A stretch of DNA of 64,000 bases from Pempheris klunzingeri (taxonomy: Eukaryota; Chordata; Actinopteri; Acropomatiformes; Pempheridae). Numbering within the stretch: the stretch's first letter is position 1; the number at the start of each line of letters is the position of its first letter. The stretch spans positions 17,434,543-17,498,542 of the forward strand of contig NC_092012.1 of assembly GCF_042242105.1 (NCBI RefSeq), in the 5' to 3' direction. The notes below the pieces were generated by a model. That model was given only the letters and a program-made list of their open reading frames with translations. It was not told where the DNA came from and ran no database searches. Below are positions 12,580-24,760 of the stretch, in pieces. Position numbers and translations under genes: made by a program.

Positions 12580-13170
12580 CAGTGGTTCTCAAACTGTCAG
12601 GCCCCCCGTTTGATGGAAGAAAAATTTCCAGGTTTAACTTTTAATGGAAAAAAAACATCAAGATCATGACCTTTCTTTTTACTTTTCTACAAGTAATTTG
12701 GTGTGCAAGTAAAAAAAACAACTTCCATTTCAACTTTGTAAACTATTTTTTGTGACATTTTGTCACTAGATTGCTCCATCAGACTGTGATTTTTCAAAAA
12801 TGAAATGAAATGTGCAAATCACCTTTTTACAACAATAGGTTCAATTTGTGCAAAGAAAAAACAACAAATACAGATTTTTGGCAACAACCTATTAACAACA
12901 ATGAACCCGTTTCCCACTGCACATCTTTTCAAAACAACAATAAAGTGCAACCTGTGCAAAAGAACAAAAACAAGTACAGGTATTTGCCAAGAAATATTTC
13001 TCTTCATTTGTGAGGACTCAGGTCACTGAATCACAGTGTTATTGGATGCAGTGAACCTGTTGTCCACTGCACATCTTTTCAAGACAATAACAAATCAAGG
13101 TAAATGTGTAGTGAGGGCTCAGATCACTGTGTCACTGCACTCAGAACAATAACTAAGAAAGTTCAATATG
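12580..13170 (+). mobile_element. probable hAT-like element, one terminus recognised
   Basis: CAGTGGTTCTCAAACTG at 12,580-12,596 is the classic terminal inverted repeat of hAT (Charlie-type) elements. The A- and C-rich body has internal near-repeats: CCCACTGCACATCTTTTCAA near 12,915 and TCCACTGCACATCTTTTCAA near 13,063. I could not find the opposite terminus, so the right boundary is a guess and the copy may be truncated. No transposase frame is present. Confidence 0.45.
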
Positions 13171-13489
13171 TGCAACAAAAAAGTGTCTACGTTACCGTTT
13201 GTCTTCTTTGAATCTGAAGCGTCTCCTGTTCTTCTTTTCGACCCTCTCATTTATTTATCCATTTTGCAAACCTGGACTGTCTCTTGGTCTCTGTCAAATC
13301 ACCATAGAAGCGTTTTTTTGTTTGGTGTGTCACCCGAAAATTAGTCCGAGGCGTCCGACGTCAAACACAGTTCCGCGCCCTACATTTTCCCGGCAGATTC
13401 AGTGTACAGCATACATTTTTTTTATTTTGAAGAAAAAGAAAAAAAAGACGTAGAAGAAGAACAACAACAATAACAACAAAAAGAAGACA

Positions 13490-13765
13490 TACTTTATTAA
13501 TCCCACTGTGGGAAATCCAGTTTTTTCCCCTCTGTTGTTAGTACACACACACACACACACACACAGGCCTGAGATCCATCCCCACACAAACTGGACCTAC
13601 ACACATTCTCTACTGTGTGGAGACATGTCCGTGTGAGAGGGCTGCCTCGTAGGATGTCACTGTGAGCAGTTACGGGTTCACTAACTTGCTCAAGGGCACC
13701 TCGGTAGAGCCCAGGAGGTGAACAGGCACCTCTGTAGTTACCAGTCCACACTCTGTACTGACTGG
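13490..13765 (+). mobile_element. dispersed fish retroelement-type fragment
   Basis: The segment begins TACTTTATTAATCCCACTG and contains CTTGCTCAAGGGCACCTCGG followed by GCCCAGGAGGTGAAC. These are hallmark words of a dispersed repeat common across teleosts, probably the 3' part of a non-LTR element, though I cannot name the clade. An (AC)n run interrupts it at 13,542-13,565, and an A-rich tract (13,430-13,488) precedes it. No coding capacity remains. Confidence 0.5.
13542..13565. repeat. (AC)n microsatellite
   Basis: About 12 AC units within the repeat fragment. Confidence 0.95.
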
Positions 13766-13769
13766 TCCA

Positions 13770-16731
13770 AGTTTAGAGAAGTTTAGAGAAGACCCTGTTT
13801 CAACATGACAATACAATTGTGCACAAAGAAATGGCCATAAAGAAATTGGGTTTTTTTTTTTTTTTAGTTTAGTGGGGAAGTCCTGAGCTCTGGCCTCAGC
13901 CCATCAAACATCTTAACAATGAATTGAACACTCGCTGAGAGCAGGTCTTATTACTCAATATCAGGGCCAGCCTGACTGATGCTCTTGTGCCTAAATAAAG
14001 GGAACTAATTCTCTGCAGCCAGACTCCAAAACCTTGAGAAAGGCCTTTCTATCAAGTTGTCATAGCAGCATATCAGTGTTGTTTTGGATGAGATGTTCAA
14101 CAATTACATATGGGTAATACTTTGGTGGTGACCAGTCCACATACTTTTTTATGTAGTATATACCTTCTTTCTGTACCACTCTAGGTACAGATGGCTTCAT
14201 ACACCTCAACCACCATGGTGCCTCATGTGGGCAATGCTTCAAACCTGCATTTGTCACTAGTATGGGCTTAAGAGAAAATCCTTCCCATGTCCTCGGTAAG
14301 TTGTCTATCTTTGTTTGACACACAAGCCATTTTTAGAGTGGCAATGGCAGACCTGTCAGCTGGCGAAGTGATGATGCTTAATGTTCCACTGATTATCTCC
14401 TCTCACCACATGGTCCTTTGGGGTATGTGTGGATGCATTCTGGCGTGTGCGTTTCTATAAGTGCCTACCAAGTTAGTCTTTCCACCTGTTTGTCAGCATG
14501 ATGCTTTCTGCCTATCCATCTCAGGTCAGACTGATGCGATGCAGAGCCAATGAAAGGACGGAAATAGTCTGGATCACTGGACTATTTATGAGCGTGCCTC
14601 TGGCCCAGAGTTCTTCCCTGGTGCAAGTGCAAGAAATTTACTGTTTCTACAGCGGCCTGAAAGCTCATTTTGTTATTGGAATACCAGATACGGTCCAGAA
14701 GGACAGTGAGAGCAGAGAGAGTGATGAAGGACAGGGAAAAATGTGAGGATGGAGGTAATAGGAGAAGACCGTAAAGATCAGAATGGACAAAGAAAATAAA
14801 TATGATTTACTGTTGAGCATCAGCAAATGAATGGAATGAAAAGCAGCAGAAACTGAATTGTATATAAAATCACTTGAGCGTTGCAATGACAGAAAATTAA
14901 AACAGCAGAGGATGATAGAAAAAGAAAGGGATGAATATTTTAAGTTGAGGAAGGAAGTGTAGTGCTGTACTTTCTGTTTTATTTAGAGCAGTATTCCTTG
15001 GTGCAATGAGTCCTGCTGTGCTCATATGAAACAGAACTTATATAAGGTCTTGTAAACCTGGGAGGTCTAGAAGGAGATCAGCAGCATACTAAACACTCAT
15101 TGGTTGGTGGAGAGGATCACTTATACGGCTCTCTGGATTCATGTCTCACGCACAATGGACGAGACTATTACTTTTCATTTTACTTTTTCAATGTCAGACA
15201 TATTCCATTTGCCACACAAGAAATAACATCTATTACACAACAACCTGCCCATTGTGCACCATGACTGCTCTTGCAGTTACATTTTTACACCAGACCTGTG
15301 AAACATTTGGTTGAATATTAAAATTTCCAGTAAATTGTAGTATGTAATGCTGACAGTTTCATCTAAATTTTAGCTGAATTTTAAAGTTGCATTTAGCTGT
15401 TACTGATTGCCATTCTGTTACTTGTTAAGTTGCTTTGACAGTTAGAGTTAATAGCAACAGAACAATAAATCCTGAAGAGCAGAATCAGCCGTTGTTATTT
15501 TCTCCTGTTGCAACGACTGATGAATTTTCATATTCCTATTTTACAGCACTCTATAACAACATATAACAACACACTACGTTCTTTCTCCGTGCATCTACAA
15601 TGTTCCAGCTATGATCGCTCCACACAGCCATTCAGTCAGATGCAACAACAATGAACGCAAAGATCAGAAAGCCCAGTCTGTCAGCTGGCAGGGGAAATCA
15701 TTAGTGTGTATACAACACACTCCTCACACCTGAGTTGTATCCTCCTGGGAAGAGAGAGGTGGGAGAAGTATCCGCGGGGGACAAGCTGATCTCGGTCTTA
15801 CATGACATCAGGTCACACTGTAAGCAAAGATTGCATTATGGGCAATGTTGTTCATCTAATATTGTCCATTTTGATTTAAATGAGTCACTGAATACAGTTT
15901 TTAATGATCTACATGTTAAAAGGTTAAAAGTAGATTTTTCATATTCTTGAGTAAAATTACAGAAAATTAGTAATAAGTGTTTATTTACTTAAACTTGAAA
16001 TAACTGATTGCTTTGGCCACCTGGACCAGTGGAAACAAGCTGTGAACACAACATCGACACTGATATGGTGAACTTGTTAGTGAGCAGGGTCTTATTTACA
16101 GATCCAGCCATTAGGGAGCAACATTACCATTCATTTGGAGTCACGTTTATATTGTAAAAAAGCAAAGTAGAAGGCATATTGCAGTATCGTGCTGCAACAT
16201 CCAAAAATGCCCACATGAGTTAAATCAACTCCTTAGAATTTAAGATCAGCTTTAACAAACAACTACAGTAAGTACACATGGGTCAATTGTTCTTTCTCTG
16301 GAAGTAGCTGTGTCATAAGTCACACAGAAGCTTATCTGCCCAAAGTGTGGTATGTGGTTATGGCACATGGCCATTGTTTCTTTTTGGCCAGTATTTCCTG
16401 TGCAGCCTATCCAACCTAGTTCCTTTATCGTGTCTAAATATGGTGTGTAGGGAAACAAGTCATCTTTCTTTCTCAAGTCATGAACAAACATTGTCAAGAG
16501 AGCGGAAACTTCCACTGAGAGCTCTACATTAAAGTTAGGAAAGCTTCCCACAGATGCAGATTAACCTGCTGTAGTATGATTTTTTTCTGGGCTCTTTGTG
16601 TGTGTGCTTATGTTAGTGTCTTTGTCTATCTTTGCATTACATAGCAGTGATGTAGCAAACTACCTATTCAGACAAATGGTTGACCTAGTAATAAGGTTTG
16701 GCTGCCAGCTCCGTTAATATTTCAGGATATG
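13770..16731. other. non-coding stretch
   Basis: No gene is supported. The frames are short and unrelated to known families. A poly-T run lies at about 13,852-13,865. Confidence 0.55.
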
Positions 16732-17658
16732 CAGTACCAGTGAAAAGTTTGGACACAACTTCTCATTCAACAGTTTTTTTTTTATTTTTATCATTATCTA
16801 CATTGTAGATTAATATTGAAGACATCAAAACTATGGAGGAACACACATAAACAAAAAAGTGTTAAACAAACCAGATAATAATGTGTTTGAGACCATCAGT
16901 TTTGTTGTGCAGAGGAAGGGTTGGCACACAGTTCTATAAAGTGAATAGCCCTATTCTAAGCCATATTATGGTAAGAACCACTCAAATGAGAAAAGAGAAA
17001 CCATAGTCCATCATTACCATAAGATATGAAGTTCAGTCAATCTGGAAAATTTCAAGAACTTTGAATGTGTCCTCAAGCGCAGTCACGAAAACCATCAAAT
17101 ACTCTGATGAAACTGGCTCTCATGAGGACCGCCCCAGGAAAGGTTTACTTCTGCTGCAGTTCATTAGAGTGACCAGCCTCAGAAACCGCAAATTAACAGC
17201 CCCTCAGATTAGAGCCCATATAAATGATTCACAGAGTTCAAGTAGCAGACACATCTCAGCATCAGCTGTTCAGAGGAGACTGGGAATCAGGCCTTTATGG
17301 TCGAATTGCTGCAAAGAAGCTCTGTCTGAGGCAGAACAAGAAGAAGAAGAAGAGGATTGCTTGGCGAAGAAACACAATGAATGGACATTAGATCACTGGA
17401 AATCTGTACTTTGGTCTGATGAGTCCATATTTGAGATTTTTGGTTCCACCTGCTCTGTGAGACACAGAAACGGTGAGAAGAGTGTGCAAAGCTGTCATCA
17501 AAGCAAAAGGTGGCTACTTTGAGGAATCTAAGATCTAAAACATATTCTGGTTTGTTTAACACTTTCTTGTTTTCTATATAATTCTATATGTGTTCCTTCA
17601 TGGTTTTGATAAAACAATAGAATGAGAAGGCGTGTCCACATTTTTGACAATTACTGTA
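16732..17658 (+). mobile_element. Tc1/mariner element, old internally deleted copy
   Basis: The left end CAGTACCAGTGAAAAGTTTG continues GACACAACTTCTCATTC. The right end is the diverged reverse complement (GAATGAGAAGGCGTGTCCAC through TTACTGTA). The element is about 927 bp against about 1.56 kb for the related copy at 39,538. The missing part is the C-terminal half of the transposase. It lies in non-coding DNA. Confidence 0.85.
17061..17522 (+). pseudogene. Tc1 transposase remnant (N-terminal part only)
   Basis: The frame has no ATG (TTG at 17,061). It shows the helix-turn-helix end and linker (AVTKTIKY.DETGSHEDRPRKG), the second DNA-binding half (TAPQIRAHIN, SSRHISASAVQRRL) and the start of the DDE domain with the first catalytic aspartate (LWSDES at about 17,413-17,430). 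An internal deletion then joins it to the terminal inverted repeat, where the frame reads into CHQSKRWLL and a stop. The second aspartate and the glutamate are missing, so it cannot act in transposition. An expanded GAA tract encodes a run of glutamates (about 17,335-17,353). Confidence 0.85.
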
Positions 17659-20270
17659 TATGACTTTGAGACAAATTGATATGATATACACAAAGATTTG
17701 GACCTTTCACATGTGAAATGTTTGGGTTTGCACATGCTCTGATGAAGGGTACATGCAATTCCAGCAAAAGCTGAGAAATGTATTAACATTAAATGAAAGC
17801 CACAGATAAGTATATTAGATAATAAATAAGGCAATACACCCATGAACAAATTGTAAGAGAGGTGGAGTGAGTGAGCGAGGTAGGAAATAAATATGAGGGA
17901 AAGGAAAGTAGGCAAGCAGACTGTTTGACAAAGATTCAGTCTGACTCCTGCCACACCTGATTTATACGTCTTTGTGGGCGAGTGAATGTAAGTGAATGTC
18001 TGTAAGAGACATGGGAGAGAGTTCAGTGTTAACAAGAGGTTTGGGGGGGGGAAACAACATGATGGGTGATTTAACCAAGGAGAATAAAGAGGAAGAATAT
18101 TTTTTAAAAACAGCTGCGGTCAAAGGGATGAGGAGGCCCTCTTGCTTAGCAGCGTGAGAACGCACTTCAAAACAACAGAATATATTTTCCAAAGTTGTAA
18201 AAGATCACTTAGCTAATTAATTATTCAGGTCTAGTGCTCACAGAGACGACGATATGGCTGTACCCCACAGTGCTGCTCCGGCTGCTGCTGAGTCAGGATT
18301 CATCTCGTGGCACTGAATTTCTCTGAATGCCCCACATGAATTATTGAGACTGAATCATGAAACTTATTTGTGTGCATCATCTTGGCCATGTTATTAGAGC
18401 CGAAGGACACACACTTTGGATGAGGTGGGAGAGGCGGCGCAGGTGGGATGGCAATTCCTCTGCGGTTGCAGTCTCATAATGCCAGACGCCGGAGGGAGAG
18501 AACAATCAGAACGTCAGCATCACATGAACACGGCGGTTATATAAGCAGCTGTTGTTACGCAGCATGACAATGTTTCCTGTTTACCGCCACTTGGTAATTA
18601 CACAGACAAGCATACAACACATAGACATCCACACTCTTGCCAAAAGTCTGCCGTTCTGTTAAATGATTGCTTGATGTTTATGCATCTAATGTATCTAACT
18701 AATAGTCAAATAAAATCCAGACAAGACAAATGAGCCACTCCACAGTCAAATCAAACTGTGCATGTCTTAATTTCCTGCTTCACCACTTACAGACAACGGA
18801 TGTTTTAATCTCCCATTATCTGTATTCTGGGGAATTATGTGATTTGCCACTTTAAGCAAGTTGCTGAGTAGCTCTAATCGCAGAATTAGATTGGAATCAC
18901 ACAGCAGGTTTTAACTGACTGGCCATATGGATTCACACTGACTGCTTGCTGTCGGGACGCCTTCAGCTCAACCATAAGTAAACAAAGTTGAGCTCAGCTT
19001 CCTCTGACTGTGGGCCAACGCTGCTCAGTCATCACTGCTTTAGGTTTACATGAAGATTAAGCAGGATCATGTTCCTAATCTGACACAGAAGCCCCTCAAC
19101 ATACACAACAAGCCCAGATATAACATATTACAACTTATGTCTGCCGCACATGTGCGGGCAAAGCTTTAAATGTTGCATATTTACATCAGTGCGTTAGCCT
19201 TCCTAATTAATTAATCAGTCATCTTAACTTTTCATCAGTGAATACCATATTATATTACAGTTCCATTATCAGCCATTGACTTCCTTTCATGAAAGAGTTG
19301 GAAGCTTTGTTGATGTACTCCAGAGACTGTAGCTTATTGCATGCCAGTTGGCTTATTATTTCTTACATAAGGTTGACTTGTGCTATTTAGAGAGAATGCT
19401 GCCATACTATAATTGTTAGAAGTAAAGACATGGTAGATTGGCTGCATTTTGGCATTTGTTAGCCAAAATATTTTACACAGCACAGCACAGAATGTGTCTG
19501 ATTGAAATATAACTATACTATTACTGTAATAAGCTATGAATCTTAGGTATAAGGATGTACTATATGCATGAGTATGCATGTGATGCGGGGGTGTGTGGAT
19601 GTTTTAAAATATCAAGTCTAATATATGGTTGATAAAATTCTTAAGAAACAATTGAGCCTGAAAACAGCTGAATAGAGAAAAGCTAACCAGGCAGCTGCAT
19701 TAACTCTGTGTACAGTTGAATAGCTGCACTAAGTGTTTGGGCCTTGAGGGGAGGTAACCAAAAATGAAAAAGGTCAACCGTACTATGTTATCATTTTCAT
19801 CTTTTACATGCCTATTGTGCCTTTCTTAGCTCTTCTGCTCTTCTTCCTGCTTCAAACCCTCCCGTTCATAAGAAGAGGGGGGCGTGGTGTCAGACTGTAA
19901 TCAATTCAAGGACATGTCCTCAGCCATGTCTACAATGGCAATGAGTACAGCCCACTGCAGTGCCCTGCTTCATGAATGGGGACCAGCTGCAGCCCTCTGC
20001 AAATGAGATGCTCGGCTGACCAAAGACAGCGTGGGGTAAACACACGAACAGCTCTGCAGTCACACACTGCACATGTATCACAGCACAGTATAATAAGAGA
20101 GACTGTGGAGTCTAAGAGATGTATTTTGGGAATGATAGGTCTGATTAGGTATTATGCTTATTATACATGACAAGCAGGGAGAAATTAAATGAAAGCAAGG
20201 GTGCAGAGATTACATTGGGCAATTTTGATCTTTAAGTACTGGCAGAACACTTAGCTTCCATCACAAATGC
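17659..20270. other. non-coding stretch
   Basis: No gene, RNA gene or clear repeat recognised. Around 18,240-18,560 the sequence is less AT-rich and free of recognisable repeats; I cannot tell whether it is conserved. Confidence 0.5.
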
Positions 20271-20271
20271 C

Positions 20272-23200
20272 TTTATTAATCATTGTTAACAAAATATAGG
20301 TTACATTAAAAACAAAACCTAAAAATAAAGGTGTGTTGTAGCTGTCCATGCAAATGTGGTTAGCATTCACTGCCAAAAGAGAAAAAAAATAGAAAGCACA
20401 CAGTTACAGATAAACACAGTCAGATGACTGCGAAATGTTACAACACAAACAGGTTGCATAGAATTTACAAAACCAGAAAACTCACTGAAATAACTTCTGC
20501 AGATTCTGTGCCATAAAATGGTTATAAATAAGACAGAGGTGGTTTAGGCTTTCCACAGTGAGAGAACAGAGCAGTAAAACAGGACGAAGAATGGAAAAGA
20601 TCTTGGTTAGTAGCTATTCACAGGAGAAGCTTTCATATAGTGACCTGCAAACCTGCCCCTTTCCCTGTTCTCACTCAAAGTGCATTACACCTGCTCTGAC
20701 TGAGTCTGCTCAGTGTCAGCTACAATCATAGGTCGCTCACGCCAAACGTTATCAAACATCAAAGTGCATCTCAAGTGACCTATCTTGACCAGATATGTCC
20801 TTATGTCCAGCATCCACATGTGTCCATCCATCTGCAATCACATTATTTCTTAGCAAACAAGCACTTGCGCTCATCTAGCTTTACTTCATGACTCCAAGTA
20901 AACTCGTATTTTAGTAAGGCAGTGTACACCATTGTTGTGCACGTGGGGTTTCATTCTGATACACTGCTCACATTTTGGTTTGTATTTCACAGAAAATTCC
21001 TACTGATCGCTTACTGATGACAAATGATCACAGTTATTAGGCATTATCAGGCATGATCAATTTAACGAAGCAGAATTATTTTAAATGCTCTTAATTGGGA
21101 AGAAACCGACCATTAACTTTAATAATAAGTCTGTTTCAGGAATTCATTAAGTTTGGGCTCATATTTTATCATCCAGCTTCAAAGGATCATCAGATAAACT
21201 TTTACCATTCACATCTCTAAATCCTGCTGAAAAGATGCTTCAAAACACACATAGAACATAGAACAGTAATAGGAAGACATTCAATATGAAATAGCAACAC
21301 ATTTACATACACATATATATATATATATCATTGAGTTGTGATGCAAAATGTTACGTATACATTGAGGTGAACATCTAATCGGACCAGAAGCCCCTCACTT
21401 CCTTTACAGTAGAGATGCACCAATAACAACATTCGTTTGTTAACAGTCACATGTAATGTAGCATGAGAGAGCATCACATTTAGACACTCGTTTGTGCCAC
21501 ACATTATACGCTGTTGACTAAACCAAGCAAATTTTGTCGAGACCTGGCCCCGGCCAAATGTTAAAACCTAAAAAAGACAGTCTGTGCTAGCAGTGACTGA
21601 TTGGTATTGATGCATCCCTCTACCACATCAGTAGTCTCAGCCTGGATGATTAATGCTTCCGCGTGCTGCATGGCATGAATGCTCGAACAATGTTTACACA
21701 GACCTAACTAGACAATATGCAAATACCCATTGATATAACAACATAGCACACACTAAGCTCTGCCATGAGCAGACCTCTGATATCCACAGTGTATATAAAT
21801 AAACAGGTGAGAGAAATGCAGCTCTATACATGATAAAGCTAAATGTCAGGAAAGCAAATATCACCCCAGCGATGGCCATTTTTCACCTCGGCAAAGCTAT
21901 TCTAACATCAGGTATAGCACTGAAACTCCAACACAAACAGTTTCCAATATAGAGACAAACATTTCTGATGGATTCACAGTGGAGTTGCTCCAAAACCTAA
22001 GTGGTTACAGGAACAGTCTTTATCCACATCCCAACCTGATGGCCTCTTTAAATGGAGTGCCTCCCTCTGAGGCCATGATGATGTAAACAAAGAGCAAACT
22101 CATGTTCAGATTACACTGGAATTAAAAAGGCCCCGTCTGTTGTTCCTGTACTTGTTGAACTGGAGTCTCAACTTTCTATGTGCCCACAAACATTAATAAT
22201 GTCATACAAGAAAAAGACAGAATGATAGCTATTTGCATTTGAGAAAAGTAATTTGCTTGCCACATGCAAGCCTCTTTGCCATAAAGACAGATAACATGAT
22301 GACAAATGCTCAGGAGCAAGTTTGGAAGACTACTCACCAGTGAATTAATAAGAAACGCATGGGTGTATGTGGGGAGAGGACAGACTAGCTGTATAACATC
22401 AATTAAAATGTAAAATCAGTCAAGTGGTCCAAACCATTCAGGTCATGTGGAGGGTAAAGAGCAGCACTATTCTTGCACAGTGGTGAAGTAGAAGCTGGTT
22501 CAACACGGTCATCCATGTAATAGCTACTTTATCTATAGGCAACACTTCTCTATGAAAAACAGAGTTGCACAGTGCAATCAAGAACATTAGAAATGAAAAA
22601 GTTTTGTGTCTTGAAAATGTACAATAATACTTAATAATAATACTGTTATAATGCATCTGTTAGAAAATAATTACTGTGAAAATAACATTTGTTTAATTAA
22701 CAATCAACCTGAAGAAGAGAAAAAGTCAACAAGTAATCTGAGGTAAATTTGGGGAGGTGGGAGGGGGAGGCTCAATCGGGTTCAAGGGGTTCATTCAGAA
22801 ACAGACCTTCCTACCACAGTATAGTATGAGTGTCAAAGCCTTTCTAATTTGTGGAATATGCGCGATGCAGTTATAATTCGAGGACATTTTCTTTGTAGAG
22901 AAAACTTTTTTGAATTAACTGTCTTTGGATGTTGAACTTGATTGGACTCCCTTGATTTTCAAATTTGGCAAAATACTTCATATTTACATCAACACAGGAA
23001 AATGTACAGCGGGTGTTGAGTAGGTGCATATATATGGCTAAAAGGCAGGTTTATGACAAAGTATGGTGTCCCTGGATTGGAAGTCTACACCTCTATGGAC
23101 TATGACTAAGTGCCTAATTCCCAGTGCCTAAACACCTTGAAGAATGAAGATAATACTGCACAACATTCAGTGCACAACTTCCCACATCATGGCTTAAAGT

Positions 23201-23836
23201 AAGGCATTGTCAATAGCATGACAGTGGGAAATTATACACTGATTTTTTATTTTTTTAATGAAACAACCTGCCGCATCTCTTTGTCTGTCAACTCAGTGAG
23301 ACGTTTGTACAGTGTGTTCCCCCCCAGGTTGCATGAGAACATCAGAGGGTAATGCTACTAGGTTTGTTCAGCATCCAAATCAGCCAAGATGTTGTTGGGT
23401 TTTTTTTTGCACACATGCAAAACAAACGGATAATCCAAAGATCCCCATGCCACTAAATAAATGTATAGCATCTCCTGGAAGCATCTTCTGCCTGAAGTCG
23501 GCATTGCCCTGCACGTTTTCCGTGGCACGTGCTTCAGCATTACATAACGTGGACATGCCCTCCCAAAGGGCACCAAGCTGTACAGAGCCCTGACATCAAG
23601 GCAAATTATCTAACACCACCCCACACCGATCGGTCGTTTTCAGCACTCAATCTGTAACCACAACGGGGCAAATGTTAGAATTATTGTGGGACGTTGTTTT
23701 CAGTGTCAGAGCATGTGCCTGGCTGACAAAGACAGAAACAAATCATCAACAGGCAGTCATTCGGTCATAATTAAGGTACCCGGGGATCCGTTACGCGCAA
23801 ATTACGCACGCAGTGTGCCACTGCAGGCGGCGAGGC
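20272..23836 (-). other. probable long 3' UTR of the PPP1R3 gene
   Basis: Downstream of the stop codon on the minus strand there is no competing gene for more than 3.5 kb, and few recognisable transposons. Candidate AATAAA signals appear as TTTATT on the plus strand at 23,246-23,251 (3' UTR about 590 nt) and 20,272-20,277 (about 3.6 kb). A short (AT)n run is at 21,311-21,328. Which signal is used cannot be decided without transcripts. Confidence 0.35.
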
Positions 23837-24760
23837 TCAGATGAAGTGAATCCATCCGTTCTCCCATTCCCGCGGGGGGGACATCTTGAGCCTGTGACGC
23901 CGCACTTTGTAGTTGTTCCCGTTGTTATTGTCCCAGAACTCTTCCCCACCGACACAGTATTTAATCGCGAACTGCAAAGTGCCTCCGTTGTCGAGGTAAG
24001 TGGGCATGACGATCTTGAAACAGAACTTATCAGTGACACCGTTGCTTGAGCTGGGAACATAGGACGCCAAACTGTCCATAAATGTTATCCAGTTGTTCAG
24101 AGAATATCGCAAAGACACGCTCTTTTCGAAAGCCAGATTCAACACACGCACAAACCCGGAGAGGCTAAATTCGTCTGCCTCAACGCTTTCCAGCATCACT
24201 TTCACCTCCCTCACTTTCTGCTCAAAGCCGGGCAGTGTGCCGGGGTTGGTGAACTGCAGCTCCATGAATACTGGCTGCTTAGGAGCCCGGGGGAATTTAG
24301 TGTCCAGGTGATTGAGGTGGAGGGTTCCTTTGGGTAGTTTTGCCAATATGCGCTCCGGAACCTCTGGCACATCTGTATCATCAAAGTGCTTCACTGAAAT
24401 GAGCTCCAGGCCCAGAGAGTCGGCGAACCGGACCTTTTTCTGACTGGTCGGACTTCTGCTGCGGGAGATCTCTAACTTTGCTCTCTCTGTGGGTGTGGGC
24501 AGGGACTTGCACCTCCGTCGCAGACTTGGGCTCTGTGGAGGCTTCAGGGAGATCTCTCTGCCCCGTGGTCTCTCGTCCACCACGGGGCTGTCGATGGGCT
24601 CACAGGTACCGTTCATCCTGTCATAATCCTCCCCATCCTCGAGCCGCGGGTTCGCCGCCGCCAGGCTTCCGAACAGTCCAGCTATGCAGCTGTAGTTCCT
24701 CGGCAGGCAGTTCTTTGGCGGCAGCATGACCACGACAGTATGTCCAGACTCCGCTTCCAT
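23837..24760 (-). CDS. ppp1r3d-like: protein phosphatase 1 glycogen-targeting regulatory subunit, PPP1R3D/E-like
   Basis: This single-exon gene encodes 307 residues. I chose the ATG at 24,760; the open frame extends upstream but only a GTG is found there. Family role (known): it tethers PP1 catalytic subunit to glycogen so that glycogen synthase and phosphorylase are dephosphorylated. Visible features: an LPRNYSCIAGL segment near the N terminus (about 19-29); a serine-rich CKSLPTPTER and SRSRSP stretch (84-105); the PP1-docking RVxF motif in KKVRFADSLGLEL (about 108-120); a CBM21 carbohydrate-binding domain (about 180-285) with LAFEKSVSLRYS and the glycogen-contact motif FWDNN (275-279); and the C-terminal end GWIHFI. 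Human PPP1R3D and PPP1R3E both end in WIHFI, so the choice between them, or a separate fish ohnolog, is open. The start-to-start gap to the neighbouring C16orf46 homolog is about 1 kb. Confidence 0.9.
   Translation of the reverse strand: MEAESGHTVVVMLPPKNCLPRNYSCIAGLFGSLAAANPRLEDGEDYDRMNGTCEPIDSPVVDERPRGREISLKPPQSPSLRRRCKSLPTPTERAKLEISRSRSPTSQKKVRFADSLGLELISVKHFDDTDVPEVPERILAKLPKGTLHLNHLDTKFPRAPKQPVFMELQFTNPGTLPGFEQKVREVKVMLESVEADEFSLSGFVRVLNLAFEKSVSLRYSLNNWITFMDSLASYVPSSSNGVTDKFCFKIVMPTYLDNGGTLQFAIKYCVGGEEFWDNNNGNNYKVRRHRLKMSPPREWENGWIHFI

Noticed and set aside
17598-18035. 145-codon minus-strand frame
   Set aside because: Hydrophobic but without any recognised family or splice context; overlaps the right end of the Tc1 remnant.
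1-23836. gcsh or other human 16q23 neighbours beyond C16orf46
   Set aside because: Looked for their conserved segments in the open frames and found none.
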